Assembly: GCF_002007115.1 (NCBI RefSeq)
Contig: NZ_MVAD01000002.1
Span: 1,054,001 to 1,118,000, forward strand
DNA from: Massilia sp. KIM
GTDB taxonomy: Bacteria; Pseudomonadota; Gammaproteobacteria; Burkholderiales; Burkholderiaceae_D
Length of the DNA stretch: 64,000 nt
Reading direction: 5' to 3'
Shown: positions 19,263 to 27,528 of the stretch, piece by piece
Position numbering within the stretch: position 1 is the stretch's first letter
Layout of the letters: every line of letters starts with the position of its first letter
Position numbers and translations under genes: made by a program
The notes under the pieces: model-generated
Database searches by the model: none
What the model saw: only the letters and a program-made list of their open reading frames with translations
Told to the model about the DNA's origin: nothing

Positions 19263-20885
19263 TCAGGCCGGGTCCTCGTGCTGGTCCTGGACCGATGGCG
19301 CGCCGGCGGCCGGATCGTCCAGGCGCGGCAAGACCAGCACGAAGGTGCTGCCCTTGCCCGGCCCGGCGCTCTCCACCCGGATCTCGCCATCGTGCAGCTT
19401 CACCAGCTGCTTGACCAGCGCCAGGCCAAGTCCCAATCCCCCCTCGGCCTGGCCGGCCTTGCGCTCTCCCTGGGTGAAGGCGTCGAACACGCGCGGCAGC
19501 ATGTCGGCGTCGATGCCGATGCCATCGTCCTGCACGCTCACTTCGATGGCGCTGCCGCGTTCGCGCAGGGCCAGGCGGATGTGGCCGTTTTCCGGCGTGT
19601 ACCTGGCGGCATTGCTCAACAGGTTGGCCAGCACTTGCACCAGCCGCTGGTGGTCGCCGCACACCAGCGGACGCAGGGCGGGCAGGTCGGTATCGAGCCG
19701 GTGGCGGCGTCGCGCGACCTGGGGCCGGGTCTGGTCGAGCGCGTCCTCGATCACGGCGCGCAGGTCGACCGGCCGCTTTGCCACCGCCAGTTCGCCGCGC
19801 GACACGCGCGACAGGTCGAGCAGGTCGTCCACCAGGTGGGTCATGTGGCCGACCTGGCGGCCGATGATCTCGCTGATGCGGCGCAACTGGACCGGATCGG
19901 GGCTGGCCGCACGATGCAGGAGCTCGGCCGCGGCGCGGATCGGCGCCAGCGGATTGCGCAGTTCATGGGCGATCAGGGCGAGGAAGTTGTCCTTGTGGGC
20001 GTCGGCCTCGCGCAGGCGCGCCAGCGCGGCTTCGCGCTCCTTCTCGGCGATCGCGCGCGCCAGGTCGATGCGGTGCAGCTGCAGCGCGAAGTACCAGACG
20101 GCGTAGGCGATCAGGATGCACAGCCCCCAGACGAGGAGGGCGACCACCGTCCCGACGTCGACCCAGGCCGCGCTCAGGGCGATGCCGCTGGCCGCCCCGA
20201 GCAGCACCGGCATGCAGAGTGCGGCGAGCAGCAGGCGGCGCGCCGCCCGCGCGCCCGGCGTGGGGCCGGAAACGGCCGCCATGATGCCCTGGCCGGGGTG
20301 GATCGCCAGCACGCCGATCGCGGCGAGCAGGCAGGCGAAGGCGGTGGGCACCGAGGTGCCTTGGGCCGGCAGCAGGTTGTACAGGAAGGTGTCGTGCAAG
20401 ATGTAGCCGATGAGAATCAGCACGGCCAGCAGCAGGACGGCGAGCGCGATCCACTGGGCCTGGCGGAGCAGGTGGCGTGTGGCGCTGCAGATCAGGGCCA
20501 CGCCGAGGGACAGGAACATGAACGCGGTCCACGGCGCCGGCAGTGGCGGGGCGCTGTCGGCCGCCGCCCAGGGCGCCGCCGCGGGCAGGTGCATGGCCGC
20601 GTGGGCGAGCAGCACCAGCGTGGCGCAGAAGGCGACGACGATCGCCGGCAGGATGCCCCTCTGGCCCCGCGCCTGGAGGAGGGTTGACAGGCTGAGCAGC
20701 ATGATCAGGAGCGCCGTCGCGGGCACCATCCTCGGCAAGCCTGGAATGACGGCCGTCAGGTGCTCGAGGCCGGTCGCCGAACCCAGGATGCCCAGGGCCG
20801 CGATGAGCACGCATGCCAGCGCACACGTGGAGGAGAGGGACTGAGCGGAGCGCAACGTTGGGTCGGCACGTTCGTTGAGGGGCAT
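19263..20885 (-). CDS. Membrane histidine kinase
   Basis: The 540-residue kinase has about eight hydrophobic segments in residues 15-270, then a dimerisation/phosphoacceptor helix with AHELRNPLAPIR and an ATPase domain with NLLSNAARYTPENG, DDGIGIDADMLPRVFDAF and GGLGLGLALVKQLV. All catalytic boxes are present. There is no receiver domain and no adjacent response regulator, so it is an orphan. ATG 20885 (MPLNERAD) is chosen; the frame is open further upstream but runs into the neighbouring gene. Confidence 0.88.
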   Translation of the reverse strand: MPLNERADPTLRSAQSLSSTCALACVLIAALGILGSATGLEHLTAVIPGLPRMVPATALLIMLLSLSTLLQARGQRGILPAIVVAFCATLVLLAHAAMHLPAAAPWAAADSAPPLPAPWTAFMFLSLGVALICSATRHLLRQAQWIALAVLLLAVLILIGYILHDTFLYNLLPAQGTSVPTAFACLLAAIGVLAIHPGQGIMAAVSGPTPGARAARRLLLAALCMPVLLGAASGIALSAAWVDVGTVVALLVWGLCILIAYAVWYFALQLHRIDLARAIAEKEREAALARLREADAHKDNFLALIAHELRNPLAPIRAAAELLHRAASPDPVQLRRISEIIGRQVGHMTHLVDDLLDLSRVSRGELAVAKRPVDLRAVIEDALDQTRPQVARRRHRLDTDLPALRPLVCGDHQRLVQVLANLLSNAARYTPENGHIRLALRERGSAIEVSVQDDGIGIDADMLPRVFDAFTQGERKAGQAEGGLGLGLALVKQLVKLHDGEIRVESAGPGKGSTFVLVLPRLDDPAAGAPSVQDQHEDPA

Positions 20886-20982
20886 CCCATTGTAGTGGGC
20901 GCCCGAGAATATGTCGCGCAGTAGACTTGTCTTTTGGAAAGCGCTGTTTCCGCGCGTCCGCTGCGTAGCCTCGGCCTTGCCC

Positions 20983-21408
20983 TCAGGCGCTCCCGGCCTG
21001 GGCGCTGCCCGCCACCAGGGCTTGCGCATAGGCGCGGAAATCGTCCAGCCCACGCTTGATGATGGTGACCAGGGCGGGCAGGGGCGCGGCCTGGTAATCC
21101 CATTCGGCGCGGCAGAATTCCCCGGTGCGCTTGAGGTCCTCGGCCAGCGTCGCCCCGATCCAGCCATGCTCGGCCAGCAGGGTGATGACTTCGCGCTCGT
21201 CCTGGGGCAGGCCGAGGCGGGCGGTGCCGATTACGTAGTCGCCCATCTCGATCGCCGCCTCCCAGGCGCGGATCACGTTGAGCGTGGCCGCGTCCTGGCG
21301 CGTGAGGTCGTCGGTGAAGGTGGCGGGATCCTTGTCGTATTCCTCGCTGGCGCGGCGGCAGCAGCGTTCGATGACGCCGGCCTTGCCGATCAGGATGTCG
21401 TCGTCCAT
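20983..21408 (-). CDS. HepT-like (DUF86) protein with degenerate active site
   Basis: The 141-residue protein follows the HepT/DUF86 family along its length: DILIGKAGVIERCCRRASEEY, LTRQDAATLNVIRAWEAAIEMG, GLPQDEREVITLL and a LDDFRAYAQALV tail. The RNase/AMP-acceptor motif of the family (RNxxxHxY) is replaced by FCRAEWDYQ, so the His is absent. No MntA-type nucleotidyltransferase is adjacent. It starts 10 bases after the stop of the Na+/H+ antiporter gene, suggesting co-transcription. It is probably not an active toxin; its present role is unknown. Confidence 0.75.
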   Translation of the reverse strand: MDDDILIGKAGVIERCCRRASEEYDKDPATFTDDLTRQDAATLNVIRAWEAAIEMGDYVIGTARLGLPQDEREVITLLAEHGWIGATLAEDLKRTGEFCRAEWDYQAAPLPALVTIIKRGLDDFRAYAQALVAGSAQAGSA

Positions 21409-21418
21409 GTTCTCTCCT

Positions 21419-22663
21419 CTAGATCAGGAACAGCAGCGCCGCCACGCAGGTGGGCGCCAGCGCGCCGAGAAACAGGCCCACGGCCCCGATCGAGCCGTGG
21501 GCGAAGCCCTGGCGCACCAGGGCCGCGCCGGCCGGGTTGGGCGCGTTGGCGATCACGGTCAGGCCGCCGCCGCAGACCGCGCCGGCCACCAGCATGTACT
21601 TGGCGTGGTCGGACAGCCCGGTGATCAGGGAACCCAGGTAGGTCAAGGCTGCATTGTCCGTGATTGCGGTCAGGCCGAGCGCACCGAAGAAGATCGCGGT
21701 CGGCCCCAGGCTGGAGACCAGGGGCTGCAGCCACCATTGCTGCATGCCGCCCAGCACCACCAGCCCGGCCAGGAAGAAGCCGACCAGCAGGCCTTCCTTC
21801 AGGATCAGGGGCGCCTGGTGCTGGGAGTAGGCCTGGGTATAGCCGAGGAAGAGCAGGAACAGGCCGATGAACAGCACCGGGTGGTGGGCCAGCACCACCA
21901 CCAGGGCCAGGAAGGCGATGTGGATCAGCGACACCGCCAGCGGGGCGCTCGCCGCCTGGCTCTCGGGCTGGGGCGCGAGATGGCGGCGCAGCAGGAAGCT
22001 GACCGCGCTGGCGTTGATGACGACCGCCAGCGCCGAGCGCCAGCCGAAGTTGGCGAGCATGAAGGCGCTGTCCCAGCCCCAGGCCCCGGCCACCATCAGC
22101 ACCGGCGGCGCGGCATAGGAGGTGAGGGTGCCGCCGATCGAGACGTTGACGAAGAGCGCGCCCAGGGCCGCGTACTTGGCCCATTCCGGCATATCGGGAC
22201 GGAACACGACGGGCGCCAGCATCAGGGCCGCCAGGGTCATGGCGGCCGGTTCGGTGATCAGGGAGCCGGACAGCGGCACCAGCGCCAGGCCCAGCCAGCA
22301 CAGGGCCAGCTCGGTGCGCACCGGCGCCACCCGGGCCAGCAGGCGCAGCAGGTTGCGCACGGCGTCCAGCACCGGGCGCGAGGCGGCGATCACCATGACC
22401 ACGAACACGAACAGCGGTTCGGTGTACTGGCGCGACTCGACGTACTCGATGGCCGAGGCGCCGCCGCCCATCAGGGCCAGCACCACGATCAGCACGAAGG
22501 CCCAGAAGCCGAACACCACCTCGACCTCGCCCAGCAGGTGGAACAGGCCGGCGTGGCGCGGATAGCGCCTGGCCAGGTGCTCGAAGGCCTTGGTGGAGAA
22601 GGTGTGGACGAGGGCCAGGGCGAACAGGATGGCGCCGATCAGGTTGACGGGGTTCTCGGTCAT
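21419..22663 (-). CDS. Putative Na+/H+ antiporter (PF07399-type)
   Basis: This 414-residue integral membrane protein has some eleven hydrophobic spans. Polar signature stretches include GSLITEPAAMTLAALMLAP, FVNVSIGGTLTSYAAPPVL, LTAITDNAALTYLGSLITG and TVIANAPNPAGAAL. Paired discontinuous-helix motifs of this type characterise the arsenite-permease/NhaD-like fold, and the sequence fits the putative Na+/H+ antiporter family. It exchanges cations for protons at the inner membrane by inference. The HepT-like gene follows after 10 bases. Confidence 0.82.
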   Translation of the reverse strand: MTENPVNLIGAILFALALVHTFSTKAFEHLARRYPRHAGLFHLLGEVEVVFGFWAFVLIVVLALMGGGASAIEYVESRQYTEPLFVFVVMVIAASRPVLDAVRNLLRLLARVAPVRTELALCWLGLALVPLSGSLITEPAAMTLAALMLAPVVFRPDMPEWAKYAALGALFVNVSIGGTLTSYAAPPVLMVAGAWGWDSAFMLANFGWRSALAVVINASAVSFLLRRHLAPQPESQAASAPLAVSLIHIAFLALVVVLAHHPVLFIGLFLLFLGYTQAYSQHQAPLILKEGLLVGFFLAGLVVLGGMQQWWLQPLVSSLGPTAIFFGALGLTAITDNAALTYLGSLITGLSDHAKYMLVAGAVCGGGLTVIANAPNPAGAALVRQGFAHGSIGAVGLFLGALAPTCVAALLFLI

Positions 22664-22754
22664 TGCAGGAAGGTAAATAGACGAGCCCGCATTATTCCAT
22701 CTTTCCGTTTGCGCTTGGTAAGTACAGAACCCTGTGCGGCTTTAAGTTTTATCA

Positions 22755-22776
22755 ATACCAAAAACCAAACTGGTAT
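22755..22776. promoter_or_regulatory. Palindrome upstream of the antiporter gene
   Basis: ATACCA-N10-TGGTAT lies about 92 bases before the antiporter start, between it and the imuA SOS box. The arms are perfect. The factor is not identified. Confidence 0.3.
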
Positions 22777-22819
22777 GCTCAAAATGAATAGACCTTGCCA
22801 AACTCGGGCCTAGCGATTA

Positions 22820-22835
22820 CTGTATGTTTATACAG
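22820..22835. promoter_or_regulatory. LexA (SOS) box before imuA-imuB
   Basis: CTGT-ATGTTTAT-ACAG matches the CTGT-N8-ACAG LexA consensus exactly and lies 20 bases before the imuA start. The same consensus precedes dnaE2 at 46454, so the two loci should be induced together by DNA damage. Confidence 0.9.
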
Positions 22836-22855
22836 TACTTTTCGCTGACCCGACC

Positions 22856-23563
22856 ATGTCAAGACTCTCATCCATGGCCGCGCCGGAGGCTTTGCATCCT
22901 TCGTTGTGGCTGGCTTCCCAGTTGGCGCGCTCCGGCGCGCGCTGCGTCGACACCGGCCACGCGGCCCTGTCGTCCCAGCTGCCCGGGGGAGGCTGGCCCA
23001 CCGGCACCCTGATCGACCTGCTCCTGCAACAGCCCGGCATCGGCGAAATGCGCCTGCTGCAGCCGGCGCTGGCCGAATGCGCCGAACGCCGCATCGTGCT
23101 GCTGCAGCCGCCCCATCCGCCCCAGGCCCTGGCGCTGGCCGCGCTCGGTCTCGATCCGGGGCTGCTGTTGTGGCTGCGCACCACCCGCAGCGCCGACGCG
23201 CTGTGGGCGGCCGAGCAGGTGTTGCGCAGCGGCAGTTGCGGCGCACTGTTGTTTTGGGCCAACCATGTGCGCGGCGACAGCCTGCGCCGCCTGCACCTGG
23301 CGGCGCAGGCCGGCGAAACCCTGTTTTTCATGCTCCGTCCGCTGGCCGCGGCGCAAGACGCATCGCCCGCGCCACTGCGCCTGGCGCTGCGGCCGGCGGC
23401 GGGTGGCATGAACGTCGACTTCGTCAAACGCCGGGGACCGCAGCGCGACGAGCCGCTGTTCCTGCCTCTCACTCCTTCTCTGTTGCAACGCCATGCGTTT
23501 GTGGATCGGCCTGTATTTGCCCCAGCTGCCGCTCGAGGTCTTCAGCCCGAACTGGTCCAGTGA
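22856..23563 (+). CDS. imuA: ImuA, SulA/RecA-like mutasome protein
   Basis: The 235-residue protein has the ImuA layout: HPSLWLASQLAR near the start, GGGWPTGTLIDLLLQQPGIGEMRLLQPAL, and RRIVLLQPPHPPQALALAALGL, a RecA-like fold lacking a proper Walker A. It is the regulatory subunit of the ImuA-ImuB-DnaE2 translesion mutasome. A LexA box lies immediately upstream. Its end overlaps imuB by 71 bases, implying translational coupling. Confidence 0.88.
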   Translation: MSRLSSMAAPEALHPSLWLASQLARSGARCVDTGHAALSSQLPGGGWPTGTLIDLLLQQPGIGEMRLLQPALAECAERRIVLLQPPHPPQALALAALGLDPGLLLWLRTTRSADALWAAEQVLRSGSCGALLFWANHVRGDSLRRLHLAAQAGETLFFMLRPLAAAQDASPAPLRLALRPAAGGMNVDFVKRRGPQRDEPLFLPLTPSLLQRHAFVDRPVFAPAAARGLQPELVQ

Positions 23564-24974
23564 CCCCGGCAGCGTGGTGCTCGAGCACGAGCGCGTGATG
23601 GCGATCTCGCCGGCCGCGCGCGCGGCCGGTGTGCGGCCCGGCATGCGCCGCGGCGGCGTGCTGATGCTGATGCCCGAGGCGCGCCTGCACGAGCGCGAGC
23701 CGGCGCGCGAGGCCGAGGCCCTGCAGGCGGTGGCCATGGCCATGCTGCAGTACACGCCGCAGGTGGCCCAGGCCGAGGAAGCCACGCTGCTGCTGGACAT
23801 CGGCGCCAGCCTGCGCCTCTTCGGCGGCATCCGCCGCCTGTGCCGGCGGGTGCGCGAGAACCTGGCGGCGATGGGTTTTTCCGCCTGCGTCAGCTGCGCG
23901 CCCACGGCGCGCGGGGCCTGGCTGCTGGCGCGCCGCAATGCCGGGCGCGCGCTGCGCATGGAAAGCATGACCCGCCGCCTCGACCGCCTGCCGGTGGCCC
24001 TGCTGCCGCCGGCGCGGCCCTTCGCGGCCTGGTTCGAGGGCATCGGCTGCCAGCGCCTGGACGAGCTGCGCCGCCTGCCGCGCCCCGGCCTGCAGCGCCG
24101 CTGCGGGCGGGCGCTGCTCGACATGCTCGACGCCGCCTATGGCATGAACCCCGAGCTGTTCGAATGGATCGCGCCGCCCGAGCGTTTCCAGGCGCGGCTG
24201 GAGCTGTTCGACCGCATCGAGCAGGCCGATCTGCTGCTGGCCGGCGCCCACCACCTGGTGCTCCAGCTCACCGGCTGGCTGTGCGCGCGCCAGCTGGCGG
24301 TCGAACGCATCCGCCTGCTGCTCGAGCACGAGCGCGGCAAGGTGGCGCGCCCGCCCACGGCGCTCGAGGTGGCGCTGGCCGAACCCACCTGGCGCGACGA
24401 GCACCTGGTGCGCCTGCTCAGGGAGCGCCTGGGCAAGCTGGAACTGGAAGCGCCGGTGATCGGCCTCGGGCTGGAAGCGCAGCAGATGCGCGCCATGGCG
24501 CCGCCCACCGAGTCGCTGTTTCCCGATCCGGGCGGCAGCGAGGAAGACCGGCTGCGCATGATCGAGCTGCTGGTGGCGCGCCTAGGCGCCGACAACGTGC
24601 TGCAGGCGGTGCCGCTGGCCGACTACCGGCCTGAGGTGGCGAACATGTGGGTGCCGGTGGAGCAGAAGGTGAGCCCGTCGGTGCGCGCGGCCCGGATGCC
24701 GCCCGACGTGCAGAGCCTGCCGCGTCCGGCCTGGCTGCTGGCCAAGCCGATCGCGCTCCTGATCCGCAACCACCGGCCCTTCTACGGCTCGCCCCTGAAG
24801 GTGGCCTCGACGCCGGAACGCATCGAGGCCGGCTGGTGGAGCGAGACCCAGACGCGCGATTACTTCATCGCGGAAGGGCAGGATCACACGCTGTACTGGA
24901 TCTACCGCGAGCGCATCGTCGGGTCTGGCGAGGATGCGGCGCCGCGCTGGTATCTGCATGGTTTGTTCGGGTGA
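23493..24974 (+). CDS. imuB: ImuB, inactive Y-family polymerase-like mutasome protein
   Basis: The 493-residue protein starts MRLWIGLYLPQLPLEVF and follows Y-family polymerase architecture (AISPAARAAGVRPGMRR, LLLDIGASLRLFGG, helix-hairpin region RLDELRRLPRPGLQRRCG). The paired acidic catalytic residues of DinB are not preserved in the palm, as expected of ImuB. The C-terminal part ends with SETQTRDYFIAEGQDHTLYWIYRE, common in ImuB. In the cell it bridges the beta clamp and DnaE2. dnaE2 is not adjacent here; it lies 21.5 kb away. Confidence 0.92.
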   Translation: MRLWIGLYLPQLPLEVFSPNWSSDPGSVVLEHERVMAISPAARAAGVRPGMRRGGVLMLMPEARLHEREPAREAEALQAVAMAMLQYTPQVAQAEEATLLLDIGASLRLFGGIRRLCRRVRENLAAMGFSACVSCAPTARGAWLLARRNAGRALRMESMTRRLDRLPVALLPPARPFAAWFEGIGCQRLDELRRLPRPGLQRRCGRALLDMLDAAYGMNPELFEWIAPPERFQARLELFDRIEQADLLLAGAHHLVLQLTGWLCARQLAVERIRLLLEHERGKVARPPTALEVALAEPTWRDEHLVRLLRERLGKLELEAPVIGLGLEAQQMRAMAPPTESLFPDPGGSEEDRLRMIELLVARLGADNVLQAVPLADYRPEVANMWVPVEQKVSPSVRAARMPPDVQSLPRPAWLLAKPIALLIRNHRPFYGSPLKVASTPERIEAGWWSETQTRDYFIAEGQDHTLYWIYRERIVGSGEDAAPRWYLHGLFG

Positions 24975-25123
24975 ATGCGGGTGTGCTTGGGATCGTGAGG
25001 GATCGATTGCAGAAATGGCGCTGATTCAAACGCCAGGCCGGGAGATCAGCCCGTCGTACACGCCAATGGTGCCTACGACTTCCCGCGTAGACGCGGACCC
25101 AAGCTCATTTCGCATCATCAGCA

Positions 25124-25151
25124 CGTCGTTCCCGCCTTCGCGGGAACGACG
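25124..25151. repeat. REP-like palindrome
   Basis: CGTCGTTCCCGC-CTTC-GCGGGAACGACG is a perfect 12-base inverted repeat with a 4-base loop. It resembles the intergenic REP palindromes at 49864-49971. Its right end is the seed of the tandem array that follows. Confidence 0.75.
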
Positions 25152-25368
25152 AGGAGCAGGCGGAACGACGAGGAAGCAGGCGGGAACGACGAGGAGCAGG
25201 CGGAACGACGAGGAGCAGGCGGAACGACGAGGATCAGGCGGAACGACGAGGAGCAGGCGGAACGACGAGGAGCAGGCCGAACGACGAGGAGCAGGCGGGA
25301 ACGACGAGGAGCAGGCAGAAACGACGACGAGCAGCCAGGAACGACGACGAGCAGCCAGGAACGACGAC
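25145..25368. repeat. Tandem repeat of about 19 bases, 11 copies plus a partial
   Basis: Eleven units of consensus AACGACGAGGAGCAGGCGG run head to tail with lengths 19,21,19,19,19,19,19,20,20,20,20, then a partial unit. Units 10-11 share variants (GACGACGAGCAGCC). Open frames cross the array on both strands, but they have no start signals and simply reflect the repeat. Together with the REP palindrome it fills the gap between imuB and the GNAT gene. Confidence 0.85.
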
Positions 25369-25383
25369 ATCGGCAAACGAGCC

Positions 25384-26082
25384 CTACAACGTCACCTTAC
25401 TCAACTGCAGCACCCTGCGCGGCGCATACCCCAGCGACTCATACAAGGCGATCGCCCCCCGGTTATCCGGATACACGTGCAGGAAGGGCAGGTCGCCCCG
25501 GTCCACGATGCGCCGCATCTTCTCGATCATCAGGCTGCGCGCATACGCCTTGCCGCGGCGCTCAGGATGCACGCATACCGCGCTCACCTCCACCATCCCT
25601 TGCGGCCGCATGCGCTCGCCCGTCATCGCGGCCAGCATGCCGCCATCGCGGATACCGAGGAACTCCCCGAGCTCGTGGGTGCGGGTCCCGAACGGCCCCG
25701 GATTGGTCAGCCCCGTGAGGCTGCGCATCTCGGGCGCGTCGTCCTCGCCCAGCAGCACAGTGGCCGCCTCGCAGTGGCCGGCGTCGCGCGTGGCGACCAT
25801 CTGCAGCACCGGCCCCAGGCGCGTCACCTCCAGCCGGGAGGCGCACACCACCGGGTCAGGCGTCACCAGCATGACCGATTCGCCCGGCGCCAGCAGCGCC
25901 GCCAGTTCGTCCCAGGCCCGGGCGCCTGGCTCGGCCAGGGCGGCGAAAGGACCGACCTCGCGCGGATAGCGCAGGGCGAGCGAGCCGCCCTGGGCGAAAT
26001 GGCGGTGGCCGCCCGTGAGACTGGACCACACGGGATGATCGAGCGCCGCCTGGCGGGCAGGGGTGAGGCTGAAAGAAAGCAT
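25384..26082 (-). CDS. GNAT-family acetyltransferase
   Basis: This 232-residue protein has an acetyl-CoA-binding GNAT half at its C-terminus: VEVSAVCVHPERRGKAYARSLMIEKM contains the RxxGxA-type pyrophosphate loop, and GAIALYESLGYAPRR is the closing motif. The N-terminal half (SFSLTPARQAALDHPVWSSL) is typical of the FR47/YitI-like group. ATG 26082 gives this family start. The acceptor is unknown. Confidence 0.82.
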   Translation of the reverse strand: MLSFSLTPARQAALDHPVWSSLTGGHRHFAQGGSLALRYPREVGPFAALAEPGARAWDELAALLAPGESVMLVTPDPVVCASRLEVTRLGPVLQMVATRDAGHCEAATVLLGEDDAPEMRSLTGLTNPGPFGTRTHELGEFLGIRDGGMLAAMTGERMRPQGMVEVSAVCVHPERRGKAYARSLMIEKMRRIVDRGDLPFLHVYPDNRGAIALYESLGYAPRRVLQLSKVTL

Positions 26083-26308
26083 GTTGTCGTGTTCTGGCCT
26101 TCGATGCCTTCCATCATACCCCGTTCGCCAGGCGCCGGCAGACCGCCCGCCCGGCACCCTATTCGGCGCGCATGAAGTCGCGCACAAGGCCGCACTGTTG
26201 TGCGTGCGCTCTCGATGCAGCGCCGGGCTTGCTGTATCGTGTTTCGTATCCGGTTCCACCTTCGCTTCTCCACGCCGGCCCCGCACCGGCCCCACTGAAA
26301 GGCAGCCC

Positions 26309-27322
26309 ATGACCTCACCGCAGCGCGCTTCCCGGATCCTCCGTCTCGCCACCTTCGCCATCGCGCTCTGTACCGCGCCACTGGCCATGGCGGCCAAGTC
26401 CTACCAGCACTTCGCCGTCGGCGACACCACCGACGCGGTGCTGCCGCGTCCGGCCCATCCCACCCTGGTCCTGATGGGCGGCGGCCCGGACGTCGACGCC
26501 GCCTTCCAGTGGATGATCCAGAAGAGCGGCGGCGGCAACTTCGTGGTCATCCGCGCCACCGGCACCGACGCCTACAACCCCTACATCTACGCCATGGGCG
26601 GCCTGCGCTCGGTCGAAACCTTCGTGTTGCCCAGCCGCGCGGCCGCCAGCGATCCCTTCGTCCTGCAGCGCATCCGCGGCGCCGACGCCGTGTTCATCGC
26701 CGGCGGCGACCAGAGCGACTACATCCGCTTCTGGAAGGACACCCCGCTCGACACCGCCCTGCAGGAACTGGCCGCCCGCAACGTGCCGATCGGCGGCACC
26801 AGCGCCGGCCTGGCCGTGCTCGGGCAGTTCATCTACACCGGCATGAACCAGTCGGTGACCTCGGCCGAGGCGCTGGCCAATCCCTACAACAGGAACGTCA
26901 CCCTGGACCGCGACTTCCTCGCCTTCCCCCCGATGAACCGCGTCATCACCGACTCCCACCTCGACACCCGCGACCGCATGGGCCGCCTGGTCGCCTTCCT
27001 GGGGCGGATCGTGAAGGACGGCTGGACCAGCAGCGCGCGCGGCATCGGCGTCGACGTCGAGACCGCGCTATTGGTCGAGAACGGACAGGGGCAGCGGGTC
27101 GGCCTGGGCGACGTCTACTTCCTGCAGACGGTCGGCCTGCCACAGGTCTGCGAACCGAAGAAGCCGCTGACCTACGAGAACGTCGGCGTGCAGCGCCTGT
27201 CCGGCGCCGGCAGCTTCGACCTGAACAACTGGGCCGCCTACGACGGCTCCACCGCCAGGTACGCGATCTCGGCAGTCAACGGCGTGCTGGTCTCGAAGCA
27301 GCCCGGAGGCAGTCCCTACTGA
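26309..27322 (+). CDS. Secreted cyanophycinase-like peptidase (S51)
   Basis: The 337-residue protein begins with a signal peptide cleaved near residue 29 ([16 protein letters not shown]). It has the S51 fold landmarks: [13 protein letters not shown], the nucleophile context [11 protein letters not shown], and [11 protein letters not shown] in between. Extracellular cyanophycinases split cyanophycin into Asp-Arg dipeptides; whether this enzyme does so or acts on another beta-aspartyl substrate is inference. No cyanophycin synthetase gene is visible nearby. ATG 26309 is the start that yields the signal peptide. Confidence 0.85.
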   Translation: MTSPQRASRILRLATFAIALCTAPLAMAAKSYQHFAVGDTTDAVLPRPAHPTLVLMGGGPDVDAAFQWMIQKSGGGNFVVIRATGTDAYNPYIYAMGGLRSVETFVLPSRAAASDPFVLQRIRGADAVFIAGGDQSDYIRFWKDTPLDTALQELAARNVPIGGTSAGLAVLGQFIYTGMNQSVTSAEALANPYNRNVTLDRDFLAFPPMNRVITDSHLDTRDRMGRLVAFLGRIVKDGWTSSARGIGVDVETALLVENGQGQRVGLGDVYFLQTVGLPQVCEPKKPLTYENVGVQRLSGAGSFDLNNWAAYDGSTARYAISAVNGVLVSKQPGGSPY

Positions 27323-27333
27323 GTCGCCGGCCC

Positions 27334-27367
27334 GGCCAAGCCTGGCCGGGCAAAGGCAGGCTTGGCC
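27334..27367. terminator. Hairpin after the cyanophycinase-like gene
   Basis: GGCCAAGCCTG (27334-27344) pairs perfectly with CAGGCTTGGCC (27357-27367) across a 12-base loop, 12 bases past the stop. No T-tract follows, so termination is possible but unproven. Confidence 0.4.
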
Positions 27368-27440
27368 AGGCCCGGCGAGGTCCGGTCCGGCCTGGTCCGG
27401 CAAGGTCCGGCCCGGCCAGGCCCAGCGAGGCCCGGCCCGC
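27368..27440. repeat. Degenerate GC-rich tandem repeat
   Basis: The stretch repeats variants of GGTCCGGC and GGCCCGGC about eight times (for example GGTCCGGCCTGGTCCGGCAAGG) between the hairpin at 27334-27367 and the next gene. No coding signal is evident. Confidence 0.5.
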
Positions 27441-27528
27441 CCCATGCCGCCGCTATCGTCCTGTGCTATCGTGGGAATTCCACGGCGCGCCGCTGCGCGC
27501 GCCCGTCCAGCCCGCGAAGGAGGTTGCC

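Noticed and set aside
20983..21408. Active HepT-MntA toxin-antitoxin system
   Set aside because: The catalytic His motif is lost and no nucleotidyltransferase gene is adjacent.
25145..25368. Possible CRISPR array
   Set aside because: Units are contiguous with no unique spacers and there are no cas genes.
24934..26175. Long open frame across the tandem repeat and the GNAT gene
   Set aside because: Its only character is repeat-derived (RNDEEQAERRG) and the antisense of a real GNAT gene; no ribosome site.
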